In this document: positions 32,640 through 42,219 of the stretch, piece after piece | Layout: each line of letters opens with the position of its first letter | Numbering within the stretch: position 1 is the first letter of the stretch | Assembly (NCBI GenBank): GCA_964585385.1 | Contig: CAZPDP010000008.1 | Location: forward strand, 1-64,000 | Length of the DNA: 64,000 bases | Direction of reading: 5' to 3' | DNA from: JAGXLC01 sp964585385 | GTDB taxonomy: Bacteria > Bacteroidota > Bacteroidia > Bacteroidales > UBA12077 | The notes under the pieces: generated by a model | What the model was told of the DNA's origin: nothing | What the model saw: only the letters and a program-made list of their open reading frames with translations | The model's database searches: none | Made by a program: the position numbers and the translations under genes

Positions 32640-34118
32640 TTATAGTCCTTTTGGGCTTCCGACATGAGTCATGGAGCAGCGGAATCCTATATCGTTCGAT
32701 GCATGTCGCTCATCGAGGAATCTTCTTGTGCCGGGGTTCAGCCAGTAAACTCTGTCTTTCCAGGAACCGCCTTTGTATACTCTTACTCTGTCAGAGATAA
32801 GTGATGAATTATCCGTATACATCTGGTTCGTGCTTTCACTTCCTCTTCCTTCTTCACTGGTGTAATCAATTCTTGATTCAAGATCACCATCATTGTAATT
32901 TCTGTAATCCCCTTTCCTGTAATTTCTTCTGTCACCAATATCCTGAGCAGTTAAAGTATCAACTTGCAAACGGCCTAAGCTATCTCTTGGGGGAAGGCTT
33001 CCGTCCGGGTTTCTCTTTAGTTTAGTAAATACATTACCTCTGAAAGGTCTGAAATCGCCTACATCTTCGTGACTCAAAGGACGATAAACGTCGCGAACCC
33101 ATTCGTTTACATTACCTGCCATACAGTATAGTCCATAATCATTAGGCCAGAATGAGTTTACCGGTGCAGTAATACTTGCATTATCGTTTAAGTCACCTGC
33201 AACACCCATCATGTCACCTTTTCCTCTTTTAAAGTTAGCCATCATTTTACCCCTGTTTCTTTGTTCGGGATTTCTTACGTTGTGACCATCCCAAGGGAAC
33301 ATTCTTCTTTCGTAAATTCTTTCTTCAAACGTATTTCCAATGTATGAAAGTGCGGCAAATTCCCATTCAGCCTCGGTTGGGAGACGGTATCTTGGCAATA
33401 CGATACCATCAGACATATTAACCCGTCTTGTTTCCCGATTTGGATTAAGAGAGGGTAGATTCTCTCTAACAACGCCTTCATATTTTCCTGCAAGGTAAGC
33501 TTCTGTATTAAAGTTTTCACGTCCAACTTGCTGAGGATCCATTTCAAGTACGCCGGCTTCAACCAGGCGCATCTCGTTAACTCTGTCTGTACGCCATATA
33601 CAGTAGTCGTTAGCCTGTAACCAGCTGACACCCACTACAGGGTAGTTGTTGTAAGCCGGATGTCTTAAATAATACTTCACATAGGGTTCGTTGTAAGCCA
33701 TTTTCTGACGCCATACCAGAGTGTCTGGTAGTGCGCTTTCATGAACCTCAGGTTGATCTATAAAAACTCTTTGTAGCCAGTGAAGGTATTCACGGTAGTC
33801 AACATTACGTACCTCTGTCTGATCCATATAGAAGGATGAAACAGTCACTCTCCTGGGAGCTTTATCCCATTTGGCGAGCATATCTTCTTGTGTTCTACCC
33901 ATGGTGAAGGTACCACCTTCAATATAAACTAAACCCGGACCGGGTTCCTGTCTATAATCTAACTTTACTTCAAAACCCCCATTGTTGGGATCATTGTAAT
34001 TCCAACCAGTGGTAGGAGAATTGTTGCCTAATTTAGGCGCACTGCCTTGAGATCCACAGCCGGCAATTATTAGGAGTGAAATGAAAACAAGCGGGTAGAT
34101 TTTGAGGCTAAATTTCAT
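32640..34118 (-). CDS. gldJ: GldJ-like SUMF1-fold lipoprotein (type IX secretion/gliding)
   Basis: An outer-membrane-associated lipoprotein of the type IX secretion/gliding machinery. The 492-residue protein has a lipobox LIIAGC (Cys21) and a formylglycine-generating-enzyme-like (SUMF1) fold: PGPGLVYIEGGTFTMG, YRLPTEAEWEFAA, MAGNVNEWVRDVYR and the final KGGSWKDRVYWLNPGTRRF...IGFRCSM. Family members of this group are structural rather than catalytic. GldJ is preferred over the related GldK/PorK because of its location next to murF, porU and porV, an arrangement known from Flavobacterium. The start is the ATG at 34118; an upstream TTG adds 9 residues before the signal peptide and was rejected. 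Confidence 0.82.
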   Translation of the reverse strand: MKFSLKIYPLVFISLLIIAGCGSQGSAPKLGNNSPTTGWNYNDPNNGGFEVKLDYRQEPGPGLVYIEGGTFTMGRTQEDMLAKWDKAPRRVTVSSFYMDQTEVRNVDYREYLHWLQRVFIDQPEVHESALPDTLVWRQKMAYNEPYVKYYLRHPAYNNYPVVGVSWLQANDYCIWRTDRVNEMRLVEAGVLEMDPQQVGRENFNTEAYLAGKYEGVVRENLPSLNPNRETRRVNMSDGIVLPRYRLPTEAEWEFAALSYIGNTFEERIYERRMFPWDGHNVRNPEQRNRGKMMANFKRGKGDMMGVAGDLNDNASITAPVNSFWPNDYGLYCMAGNVNEWVRDVYRPLSHEDVGDFRPFRGNVFTKLKRNPDGSLPPRDSLGRLQVDTLTAQDIGDRRNYRKGDYRNYNDGDLESRIDYTSEEGRGSESTNQMYTDNSSLISDRVRVYKGGSWKDRVYWLNPGTRRFLDERHASNDIGFRCSMTHVGSPKGL

Positions 34119-34142
34119 AGTTAAAAAGTTTTTGTTCAACAC

Positions 34143-34150
34143 CAAATATA
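34143..34150 (-). promoter_or_regulatory. Possible -7 box for gldJ
   Basis: The minus strand reads TATATTTG (TAnnTTTG), 24 bases before the ATG. A second match (TATTTTTG) lies at 34183-34190. No clear -33 element. Confidence 0.38.
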
Positions 34151-34227
34151 ATAATTTTTTCGTATCAGTTAATTTCGCTCAACAAAAATAACTAAAATTT
34201 GGAGGAAATATTGTTCCTCTTATTTTT

Positions 34228-35199
34228 TTATTCGTTCCTTTTATACTGAAAATTTAAAGATAAGGTTACTTCATGTGCCCCCGAAACCGGATTTTTTTTC
34301 ATTTTTCCCAGGAAAGATGAGTCATAGCTGTAATTGATATTAATGTCTGAAAAATTTACTCCGGCATAAAATATACTGTTAAAATATCCAAAATTTTGAT
34401 TATGTCTGAAGAGCACTCCTATCTGAAAGTTCATAACCGAAAGATACCCTCCATAATTGAAGGTCATTTCTGAATCCTGCACCTGATAGAGAAAAACTGG
34501 TTTCAGAACAGGAATCATCTGTTTGGAGCGGAAATCCATCAAGGGAATGTCAATATCAAAGTACAGGTTGTATCTTCTGGGGATTTTGTCACCTGAAAGT
34601 AAAGAGGGTGGTTTGTTGATGTGGTGCACAGATATTCCCAGACTGAACTCCCTGTATTTTCTGAGCAGAACATTTTTATAAGTTATAACAAATCCGGTGT
34701 TGAACTCCAGATAGTTGGCTGTATTTTGAGCAAAAGTTGTTAAATCTTCATCTGATTCCCTACCTTGCCAGGTTATAGGGTTGAACATATCCGGCAGAAT
34801 TATTTTTTCAATATCATAGGAAAGATGGGCAAATTTTCCTTCAAGGCCTGCTTGTATCATTAGGTTGTCGGTAATATTGAAGTGATAGGCATACATTCCG
34901 CCTGAATATATTCTGTTAATGGCTCCGCTGCCCTGTCTGTCATTGATAAGCTGAAGACCAATTCCACCCTGCAAAATATCAACTTTTTGCTGGTATGAAA
35001 CAAAATAACTTAAATAATCCCCAAATCCTGATGGGGAGAAGTTCCGGTGTCCAATTACCGCATTGGGTATATTGTTTTTACCTGCGAAACCTGGATTAAT
35101 ATATAATTTTATATCGTTTATATTGGAGTATTGTATATCCTGGGAGTAGGAAATAATGGAACAGGTGATGAAACAAAACAGAAATGCCAGATTTCTCAT
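34228..35199 (-). CDS. PorP/SprF family type IX secretion membrane protein
   Basis: A 323-residue outer-membrane beta-barrel. It has a signal peptide ending at SYSQ, then the family opening QDIQYSN...LYINPGFAG and many alternating strands to the C-terminal aromatic end. PorP/SprF proteins help export or attach particular type IX substrates. It is transcribed away from porU across 126 bp and lies 109 bp upstream of gldJ on the same strand. Family members are often encoded next to a large adhesin; none is adjacent here, so this one may be the general PorP. Confidence 0.85.
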   Translation of the reverse strand: MRNLAFLFCFITCSIISYSQDIQYSNINDIKLYINPGFAGKNNIPNAVIGHRNFSPSGFGDYLSYFVSYQQKVDILQGGIGLQLINDRQGSGAINRIYSGGMYAYHFNITDNLMIQAGLEGKFAHLSYDIEKIILPDMFNPITWQGRESDEDLTTFAQNTANYLEFNTGFVITYKNVLLRKYREFSLGISVHHINKPPSLLSGDKIPRRYNLYFDIDIPLMDFRSKQMIPVLKPVFLYQVQDSEMTFNYGGYLSVMNFQIGVLFRHNQNFGYFNSIFYAGVNFSDININYSYDSSFLGKMKKNPVSGAHEVTLSLNFQYKRNE

Positions 35200-35276
35200 T
35201 TAAAGATACTTAGGGTTATCAAGTTTATAAAAAATTGATTGTCTAAAATATAATAAAATATCCCACGTTAATTTAT

Positions 35277-35306
35277 TTTAACGCTGTTTAAGAAATATTA
35301 TTTTTG
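35277..35306 (+). promoter_or_regulatory. Promoter of porU-porV-ispF
   Basis: TTTA (35277-35280), an 18-base spacer and TATTTTTG (35299-35306) fit the Bacteroidota consensus with one -33 mismatch. The ATG is 20 bases downstream. Confidence 0.5.
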
Positions 35307-35325
35307 TCTGAAATTAGATTGTTCA

Positions 35326-38300
35326 ATGGAGAAAAGTATAACCTTCCTGTTATTCATATGTTTTATTTCCGTTCGTCTATTTGCACAGGACATTGTTGTT
35401 GAGCAATCACTGGAATGGCAGATTCCCGGAACATACAGTGTTAAGAATAAGGGTAAACTTATTGAAACAGGTAAATATTTAAGTTTTAAAGAAGCATCCT
35501 ATTTCGATGATAAGAATCTTCCCCGGTTTTCACATCTGCTTCCCCTGGAGGGAAAGAAGGAAGCGAAGGTAAAAATTGACATTTCAGAATCCTCTGAATT
35601 AAAACACCAGGAAATTTTATCTAAAAGGGATAAGGAAGCAATTTCACAGAATGTTAAAGTTAATTCAGGAGTAGTTTCTTCAAGGGGTGAAACTTTCATA
35701 CAGAGTTCATTTATACCACTGTTTAAGAAAGATGGCAGGATTTACAAAGTCGAATCATTTCAATTAAAATATTATCTCACAGAAAAGACGAAGAGGAGTG
35801 AAACACCCGAATTTGCTGATAATTCTATATTTAGAGATGGGAGATGGCTTAAAATTGGCATTCGGGAGAGCGGAGTTTATAAACTTACCTACAACCAATT
35901 AAAATCACAGGGTTTCAGTGACCTGTCAAATATTGGAATTTTTGGAAACGGGGAGGGTGTTTTACCCCTGGAAAATTCTGCTTATGAAGATAAAGATCCA
36001 TCCCAGGTATCGGTATACTGTCATTTTGGTGGGGATGGGGAATTTAATGAAGGAGACTATATTTTGTTTTATGGTGCTTCTTCCAACCAATGGAAATACC
36101 ATCCGGATAAAGATTTCTTCTTTTACGAAATGCATCCCTATTCAGAAAAAAACTATTATTATATAACCAACAGTGCGACTATTGCAAAAGAAATTAAAAT
36201 GCTGGATATTCCTGAAGAATCCGCCACCAGAAAAGTAGAGTCCTTTTTGGATTACAAGCATTATGAAAAGAATCAGTTTAACCTGGTTCAATCCGGAAGG
36301 GAGTGGTATGGTGAGCGATTTGGAGTGCAGAATAGTTATGATTTTGATTTTCAGTTTCCGGATAGGCTCGAAAATAAACCGGTAAGTATAGCCACAAGAA
36401 TGGTTTCCCGTTCCTCCCAAAACAGTTCTTTTGATGTTTCTGTAAATGAAGAAGAACTTACCGAAATTTTTCCGGGGACTGTTTCTTTCAATTATACAGG
36501 ACAGTATGCACGAGCATCAGAATTGCTGGGAAAAAAAGTTGTAAACGGTGATAAAATAAATATCCGGATTAAATATAAACCGTTAAACTCCAAATCACTG
36601 GGTTGGCTTGATTATATTACTGTGAATGCCGTCCGTGAACTCAGGATGCAAGGCAATCAGATGCATTTTCGATATAAGGGCGATAGCCCCTATGAGGTAG
36701 TTGAATTCGTTATTTCCAATGCTGAACAGAATCTAACTATCTGGGATGTTACGGATCCTGTTCATGTCAAAAAAATCAGGGGCGTTGAAATAAAAGACGG
36801 GAAAGCTACTTTCAAAACTTATGCAGATACTACTTACAGGGAGTTCATAGTGTTTTCGGACGAGGAATTTCTTAATCCGGAAACTGAGGGCCAGGTTGCC
36901 AATCAAAACCTCCATGGTATAGGAGCTTTGGATATGCTCATTGTGACGAAGGAGAATTTTATATCTCAGGCAGGAGAGCTTGCTGATTTGCATGAGTCTC
37001 ACGATGGATTAAAAACAAAAGTAGTAACGGATAAAGAAATTTTCAATGAATTTTCTTCAGGATGTCCTGATCCTGCAGCTGTCCGTAATTTTGTTCGGTT
37101 TATATATGAAAACTCCAATTCTTCAGATTCTTTAAAGTATTTGCTTTTATTTGGAGATGGCGCTTATGATAACAGGGAATGCCACAATAACGGAAATCTC
37201 CTGACTTATCAGTCGGAAGAATCTTTGCATTATTCCAATAGTTTTGTGTCTGATGACTTTTTTGGAATGCTTGATGAAACGGATAATATCGAAGCCCGTT
37301 TTTCAGGTTTAGTTGATATTGGAATTGGCAGGCTTCCTGTGAATACAGTCGAAGAAGCCCAAAATGCAGTAAATAAAATTCAGAAATATATAGATCATAA
37401 ACCGGAAGAAGCCTGGATGAATAAGCTGGTTTTTGTTGCAGATGACGAAGATAATAACGATCATGTTGAAGATGCAGAGTTGCTAAGCAGTTTTGTGAGC
37501 GAGAATTTTGGCCAGTTTGATATTGATAAAATTTATATGGATGCATTCGACCAGCAAACCAGTGCTACTGGTTCATCTTATCCGGCGGTAAATGAAAAAA
37601 TTAACGAAAAAGTAAATAATGGCGTGCTGCTGGTCAATTATTCAGGACATGGCGGAGAACGCTATCTTGCTCATGAGCGAATTCTTACCAAAGAGGATAT
37701 TGCTTCCTGGAAGAATGATGAGAAAATGCCTGTTTTTATGACTGCCACCTGTGAGTTTACACGGTTTGATCATCCCAGTTATACTTCTGCAGGGGAAGAA
37801 ATTTTTCTTAAAGAAACCGGAGGCGCTATTGCTTTATTTTCCACAACAAGGCTTGTTTATGCAAATCAAAATTATGCTCTTAACAGGGCCTTTTATGATT
37901 TTGTCTTTAAAAATCCAGTCGGAAATAAATCATACCGACTTGGAGATATAGTAAGATTAACGAAGAATAATGCCGGAAATGATGATAACAAACGAAACTT
38001 CTCTTTGTTTGGCGATCCGGCGTTAAAACTGCCTGTGGGAAATTTCGGAGTGCAAACGGATTCTATAGTAAAAAACGGGCAAACCTCCACAGATACTATT
38101 AAAGCATTGGATAAAGTTACTGTCTACGGGCACATTATTCTTCCGGGCGGAACCCCGGAAACTGATTTTAACGGTACCCTTTTCATGAGAGTAAAAGATA
38201 AGAAAAAAGTCTTTTATACTAAAGCTAATGACGGTGGAAGCACTTTTGCTTACCAGTTAAGAAACAGCAGTTTATTTGCAGGCCAGGCTTCTGTAGAAGA

Positions 38301-39117
38301 CGGAAGGTTTCAGGTTGAATTCATTGTTCCGAAAAATGCAGAACCTACATATGGAAAAGGCAAAATTTTATACTGGGCTCAGGATGGAGAAGCCATTGCA
38401 CAAGGCAGTTATGAACAATTGCTGGTAGGAGGGGTTTCTAATATCGAATTAAATGATTGGCAAGGGCCAGATATACAGCTCTATATGAATGACAGGAATT
38501 TCAGGGATGGAGTAATAACTAATGAAAATCCCCTATTGCTGGCAGATTTAGAGGATGAAAGTGGAGTTAATATTGCAGGGGATGGTATTTCTCATGATAT
38601 TATTGCTACAATTGACGGAAAATCTGATGAAAAGATTGTCCTCAATGAATATTACCAGGCAAAAGAGAACACATATAAAGAAGGTAGCGTCAAATATCAG
38701 CTTAATAACCTTGAAAGTGGAAAGCATACACTAAAATTGGAAGCATGGGACATTGCTAATAATTATTCATCGGCTTCCATAGAATTTACTGTTAAAGAAT
38801 CTTCTGAATTCAAATTATCAAAGCTGTATAATTACCCTAATCCTTTTTCTGAAAATACCAGTTTTTATTTCGAGCACAACCGGCCTGGTGAAATGATGCA
38901 TATCACAATGGAAATATTTGATCTTTCAGGATATTTGCTGAATAAAGCTGAAAAAAAATTACAACCTTCAGGATTTCGTACGGGGCCTGTATCGTTTGAA
39001 GGAATCAATAATTTGGGAAACAAATATGGCGCTGGAGTATATATTTACCGTATGAGCATTCGTATGAATGATGGAGAAAAGGCTCAGAAATCCCAAAAAA
39101 TGATTATTGTAAAATAA
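35326..39117 (+). CDS. porU: Type IX secretion sortase PorU
   Basis: The cell-surface sortase that cleaves C-terminal signals from type IX secretion cargo and attaches the cargo to lipopolysaccharide. The 1263-residue protein has a signal peptide (ending about residue 21), an N-terminal beta region, a gingipain-type C25 domain (about 535-900) with catalytic His775 (NYSGHGG) and Cys809 (TATCEFTRFD), Ig-like domains, and a C-terminal domain of the type IX signal class (YNYPNPFSENTSF ... SGYLLNK ... GVYIYRM). It is about 100 residues longer than P. gingivalis PorU, within family range. porV follows at 63 bp; PorU and PorV work as one complex. Confidence 0.94.
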   Translation: MEKSITFLLFICFISVRLFAQDIVVEQSLEWQIPGTYSVKNKGKLIETGKYLSFKEASYFDDKNLPRFSHLLPLEGKKEAKVKIDISESSELKHQEILSKRDKEAISQNVKVNSGVVSSRGETFIQSSFIPLFKKDGRIYKVESFQLKYYLTEKTKRSETPEFADNSIFRDGRWLKIGIRESGVYKLTYNQLKSQGFSDLSNIGIFGNGEGVLPLENSAYEDKDPSQVSVYCHFGGDGEFNEGDYILFYGASSNQWKYHPDKDFFFYEMHPYSEKNYYYITNSATIAKEIKMLDIPEESATRKVESFLDYKHYEKNQFNLVQSGREWYGERFGVQNSYDFDFQFPDRLENKPVSIATRMVSRSSQNSSFDVSVNEEELTEIFPGTVSFNYTGQYARASELLGKKVVNGDKINIRIKYKPLNSKSLGWLDYITVNAVRELRMQGNQMHFRYKGDSPYEVVEFVISNAEQNLTIWDVTDPVHVKKIRGVEIKDGKATFKTYADTTYREFIVFSDEEFLNPETEGQVANQNLHGIGALDMLIVTKENFISQAGELADLHESHDGLKTKVVTDKEIFNEFSSGCPDPAAVRNFVRFIYENSNSSDSLKYLLLFGDGAYDNRECHNNGNLLTYQSEESLHYSNSFVSDDFFGMLDETDNIEARFSGLVDIGIGRLPVNTVEEAQNAVNKIQKYIDHKPEEAWMNKLVFVADDEDNNDHVEDAELLSSFVSENFGQFDIDKIYMDAFDQQTSATGSSYPAVNEKINEKVNNGVLLVNYSGHGGERYLAHERILTKEDIASWKNDEKMPVFMTATCEFTRFDHPSYTSAGEEIFLKETGGAIALFSTTRLVYANQNYALNRAFYDFVFKNPVGNKSYRLGDIVRLTKNNAGNDDNKRNFSLFGDPALKLPVGNFGVQTDSIVKNGQTSTDTIKALDKVTVYGHIILPGGTPETDFNGTLFMRVKDKKKVFYTKANDGGSTFAYQLRNSSLFAGQASVEDGRFQVEFIVPKNAEPTYGKGKILYWAQDGEAIAQGSYEQLLVGGVSNIELNDWQGPDIQLYMNDRNFRDGVITNENPLLLADLEDESGVNIAGDGISHDIIATIDGKSDEKIVLNEYYQAKENTYKEGSVKYQLNNLESGKHTLKLEAWDIANNYSSASIEFTVKESSEFKLSKLYNYPNPFSENTSFYFEHNRPGEMMHITMEIFDLSGYLLNKAEKKLQPSGFRTGPVSFEGINNLGNKYGAGVYIYRMSIRMNDGEKAQKSQKMIIVK

Positions 39118-39180
39118 TTGAAGCGTAAATAAAGTTAGAGAATTAGATTTAATATATTTGTCATTTTTAAAATTTGGATC

Positions 39181-40365
39181 ATGCTTGAAAAAATCACAAC
39201 ATTATTAATTTTTACTGCAATTTTTAATTTTACTACAAAAGCCCAGAATGCTGATATATCACCCAGTCAATTGGCCGGTGCAGAAAATGCAATCGAAATT
39301 TCAGTCCCTTTCCTGACAATTGCTCCTGATTCCAGGGCGGGTGCAATGGGTGATGTAGGTGTGGCTACCTCTCCCGATATCAATTCTTTACACTGGAACC
39401 CTTCCAAATACGCTTTTATTGAAAAAGACATGGGTATGGCAGTCTCATACACACCATGGTTAAGAGAGCTGGTTGGTGACATCTACCTTGCTTATCTTGT
39501 TGGTTATAAACGGCTGGATAAACAACAAACCATAAGTGGTTCTTTATTATATTTTTCTTTAGGAGATATTACCTTTACTGACGAATTTGGAGCTTACAGC
39601 GGAACCCATCAGCCGAATGAATTTGCAATAACTTCGGCCTATTCCCGTAAATTTGGTGAAAAAGTATCCGGTGCAATTGCTTTTCGCTATATCCGTTCAG
39701 ACCTCACCGGAGGAGGTTATATAGGCGATACTGAATCCAAAGCAGGGCATGCCGTAGCTGCAGATGTTTCTATGTATTATCATGAGAAAAACCTCAGTAT
39801 TGATGATCAGCTTTTAGATCTTGCTTTTGGCTTGAATATCCGCAATATTGGTAATAAAATATCCTATACCACAGTGGAAGATAATTTTATTCCTACCAAT
39901 TTGAAAGTTGGCGGATCAGTGAATTTTCACCTGGATGAATACAATTCTCTTATGTTTACAACTGATTTAAACAAATTACTGGTTCCAACCCCACCCGTTA
40001 GAGATAGTGCAGGAAATGTTCAGTATGGAATAGAAAATAACGTATCCGTTCCCCAGGGTATGATGCAGTCGTTTTATGATGCTCCTGGCGGATTTCAAGA
40101 AGAATTCAATGAAATTAAATATTCCGCAGGCCTTGAATATCTTTATCAGAATACATTTGCCGTTAGAACAGGATATTTTCACGAACATCAAAATAAAGGG
40201 AACAGGAAATATTTTACCGTGGGTATTGGATTGGAGCTTAACGTGGTAAATCTTGATTTTTCCTATCTGATACCGCGTTTTCAGAATCACCCACTGGCTA
40301 ACACTATCCGTTTTACCCTGGCATTGGATTTTGATGCTTTAAAGAAACAACAAACCAGTCAGTAA
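39181..40365 (+). CDS. porV: Type IX secretion outer-membrane protein PorV
   Basis: A FadL-like beta-barrel that shuttles folded cargo from the secretion pore to the PorU sortase (also called LptO). The 394-residue protein has a signal peptide (ending near TKAQ), then the strongly conserved opening FLTIAPDSRAGAMGDVGVATSPDINSLHWNPSKYAF, which identifies PorV. The tail alternates in beta-strand fashion and ends in an aromatic-rich strand before a short polar tail. It sits between porU and ispF, 17 bp before the latter. Confidence 0.95.
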   Translation: MLEKITTLLIFTAIFNFTTKAQNADISPSQLAGAENAIEISVPFLTIAPDSRAGAMGDVGVATSPDINSLHWNPSKYAFIEKDMGMAVSYTPWLRELVGDIYLAYLVGYKRLDKQQTISGSLLYFSLGDITFTDEFGAYSGTHQPNEFAITSAYSRKFGEKVSGAIAFRYIRSDLTGGGYIGDTESKAGHAVAADVSMYYHEKNLSIDDQLLDLAFGLNIRNIGNKISYTTVEDNFIPTNLKVGGSVNFHLDEYNSLMFTTDLNKLLVPTPPVRDSAGNVQYGIENNVSVPQGMMQSFYDAPGGFQEEFNEIKYSAGLEYLYQNTFAVRTGYFHEHQNKGNRKYFTVGIGLELNVVNLDFSYLIPRFQNHPLANTIRFTLALDFDALKKQQTSQ

Positions 40366-40382
40366 GGTCAAATTATTTATCT

Positions 40383-40859
40383 ATGAGCTACCGGATTGGA
40401 ATAGGTTATGATGTTCATCGTCTTGAAGAAGGGCGGGAATTATTTCTTGGAGGCATAAAGATTGATTCAGCTAAAGGTTGTGTGGCCCATTCAGACGGGG
40501 ATGTTTTAATACATGCCATTATTGACGCTATGCTAGGTGCTGCAGGTCTCGGGGATATAGGTCTTCATTTTCCCGATTCCAGTCCTGAATTTAAAGACAT
40601 CTCAAGCGTTGTTCTTTTGAATGAGACACTCGGTAAAATAAAAAACAAAGGATACGGAATCGGCAATATTGACAGCACAATTTGTCTGCAAACTCCTAAG
40701 CTATCGTCTTATAAGGATAAGATAAGAGAAAACCTTATCCGGATAATCGGAATAAAAGAAATTTCAGTGAAAGCCACTACCACAGAGAAGATGGGCTTTG
40801 TTGGTGAAGGCATAGGGATTTCGGCTTATGCAACTGTACTATTGGAAAAAATTTTATAA
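40383..40859 (+). CDS. ispF: 2-C-methyl-D-erythritol 2,4-cyclodiphosphate synthase
   Basis: It forms the cyclic diphosphate intermediate of the MEP isoprenoid pathway. The 158-residue protein has the metal ligands Asp10 and His12 (GIGYDVHR) and His44 (DVLIHAIIDA), the conserved AHSDGD and the C-terminal KATTTEKMGFVGEGIGISA signature. Length is normal. It is the third gene of the porU-porV transcript by spacing, although its function is unrelated. Confidence 0.97.
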   Translation: MSYRIGIGYDVHRLEEGRELFLGGIKIDSAKGCVAHSDGDVLIHAIIDAMLGAAGLGDIGLHFPDSSPEFKDISSVVLLNETLGKIKNKGYGIGNIDSTICLQTPKLSSYKDKIRENLIRIIGIKEISVKATTTEKMGFVGEGIGISAYATVLLEKIL

Positions 40860-40915
40860 AATCCTATTTTTACATCCTCTTTTAAATTTAAATCATTTAT
40901 TAATTTGGCCATATT

Positions 40916-41275
40916 ATGGATAAAGTAATGGTTCTGGGGGCTTCGCCCAATAGAAAACGTTTTGCACACACCTGTGTAAAAAGTCTTATAAGATACGGAT
41001 ATCCCGTTATACCAATTGGAATCAAAGAAGGGGAGATTGCAGGTCATAAGATTTATACCGAAAAGATGACTGTAAAAGGGCTTCATACAGTAGCCATTTA
41101 TCTTAATCCTGCCAATCAGAAAGAGTATTATAATTACATTATCCAGCAGGACCCCAAACGAATTATTTTTAATCCCGGGGCAGAAAATCCTGAATTTAAA
41201 GCTCTTGCCGAAAAAAACGGTATTGAAGCAATTAATGATTGTACCCTCATTATGCTTAATTCAGGAAGTTTCTAG
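40916..41275 (+). CDS. CoA-binding domain protein
   Basis: A 119-residue protein made of a single Rossmann-type CoA_binding_2 domain: MDKVMVLGASPNRKRFAHTC at the N-terminus, GYPVIPIG and IIFNPGAENPEF. Such stand-alone proteins (YccU-like) bind CoA or acyl-CoA, but the biological role is not established. It is followed 3 bases later by the thioredoxin-fold gene, so the two and the gamma-carbonic anhydrase form a tight run. Confidence 0.88.
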   Translation: MDKVMVLGASPNRKRFAHTCVKSLIRYGYPVIPIGIKEGEIAGHKIYTEKMTVKGLHTVAIYLNPANQKEYYNYIIQQDPKRIIFNPGAENPEFKALAEKNGIEAINDCTLIMLNSGSF

Positions 41276-41278
41276 GTT

Positions 41279-41614
41279 ATGAAATACATTTCTGTGGATT
41301 CTCTTGAAGAGCTCAATTCTATTTTAGAAAAAGGTGGAATTAGGATGGTTTATTTTTCTCATCACAACTGTAATGTTTGTAAAGTTTTAAAGCCAAGGGT
41401 TGCAGATTTGATTCTAAACAATTTTCCCAGGATTTCGTTGTACTATGTTAATACAATTGAAAAACCCGAGATTGCAGGACAATTTTCGGTTTTTACGGTT
41501 CCCACTATTTTATTGTTTATCGACAATAAAGAATATATAAGGGAGAGCAGGCACATCAGCCTGGATGTTTTTCAAGAAAGAATTAAAAAATTATACAATG
41601 TTTATTTTGATTAG
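41279..41614 (+). CDS. Thioredoxin-fold protein
   Basis: A 111-residue cytoplasmic protein with the redox motif CNVC (Cys31, Cys34) and the cis-proline segment FTVPTIL of thioredoxins. The CxxC differs from the classic CGPC, so redox potential and partners probably differ. No signal peptide. It lies 3 bases after the CoA-binding gene and 20 bases before the gamma-carbonic anhydrase gene. Confidence 0.9.
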   Translation: MKYISVDSLEELNSILEKGGIRMVYFSHHNCNVCKVLKPRVADLILNNFPRISLYYVNTIEKPEIAGQFSVFTVPTILLFIDNKEYIRESRHISLDVFQERIKKLYNVYFD

Positions 41615-41616
41615 AG

Positions 41617-41624
41617 AAGGAGGG
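41617..41624 (+). promoter_or_regulatory. Strong Shine-Dalgarno site before the gamma-carbonic anhydrase
   Basis: AAGGAGGG with a 10-base spacer to the ATG at 41635. Such sites are scarce in this window; the only comparable one precedes the CBM48 gene. Confidence 0.7.
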
Positions 41625-41634
41625 AGAAATCAAG

Positions 41635-42150
41635 ATGGCTCTTATTAAATCAGTTAGAGGATTTACACCACAATACGGGAAGAATTGTTTTTTTGCCGAT
41701 AATGCCACAATCATAGGTGATGTAATCATGGGGGATGATTGCAGTCTTTGGTTTAATACAGTAGTCAGGGGAGATGTTAACAGCATACGGATAGGGAATA
41801 AGGTAAATATCCAGGATGGTGCTGTAATTCATACGTTATATAAGAAATCTGTTGCTGAAATCGGCGACAACGTGTCAATAGGTCACAACGTGATTATTCA
41901 TGGTCCCCGGATTGAAAACAATGTTCTTATTGGTATGGGCGCTACTGTAATGGATCATGCAGTGATTGGTGAAAACTCCATTATAGCAGCAGGAGCCCTG
42001 GTACTGGATAGTACAAAAGTAGAACCCGGAAGCATTTATGCCGGGGTACCGGCAAAAAGAGTAAAATCCGTTGATCCTGAACAAACCAGGGAGATGATTG
42101 ATAAAATAGCCAACAACTATCTGATGTATGCAGACTGGTACAGAGAATAG
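41635..42150 (+). CDS. Gamma-carbonic anhydrase family protein
   Basis: A 171-residue left-handed beta-helix trimer subunit built of hexapeptide repeats (IGDNVSIGHNVIIHGPRIENNVLIGMGATV). The three metal-binding histidines of the family are present: His66, His84 and His89. It may interconvert CO2 and bicarbonate, but many YrdA/PaaY relatives show little activity or act on acyl-CoA compounds. The neighbouring CoA-binding gene makes the second idea worth considering. A clear terminator follows. Confidence 0.9.
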   Translation: MALIKSVRGFTPQYGKNCFFADNATIIGDVIMGDDCSLWFNTVVRGDVNSIRIGNKVNIQDGAVIHTLYKKSVAEIGDNVSIGHNVIIHGPRIENNVLIGMGATVMDHAVIGENSIIAAGALVLDSTKVEPGSIYAGVPAKRVKSVDPEQTREMIDKIANNYLMYADWYRE

Positions 42151-42178
42151 TTTCTTATTAAATTTACTATATGGTTAG

Positions 42179-42212
42179 AAACTTCCGGGATAATTTTCCG
42201 GAAGTTTTTTTA
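42179..42212 (+). terminator. Terminator of the porU-to-carbonic-anhydrase run
   Basis: AAACTTCCGG (42179-42188) pairs perfectly with CCGGAAGTTT (42198-42207) around a 9-base loop, followed by more T. It lies 28 bases after the carbonic anhydrase stop. Confidence 0.88.
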
Positions 42213-42219
42213 TAAAAAA

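Noticed and set aside
32640..34118. SUMF1-fold protein as an active formylglycine-generating enzyme
   Set aside because: The lipobox, the lack of a sulfatase gene and the position beside porU, porV and murF fit the structural GldJ role instead.
37100..37546. Open frame of 148 codons on the minus strand inside porU
   Set aside because: Antisense to the C25 domain of PorU, without motif or signal; a shadow frame.
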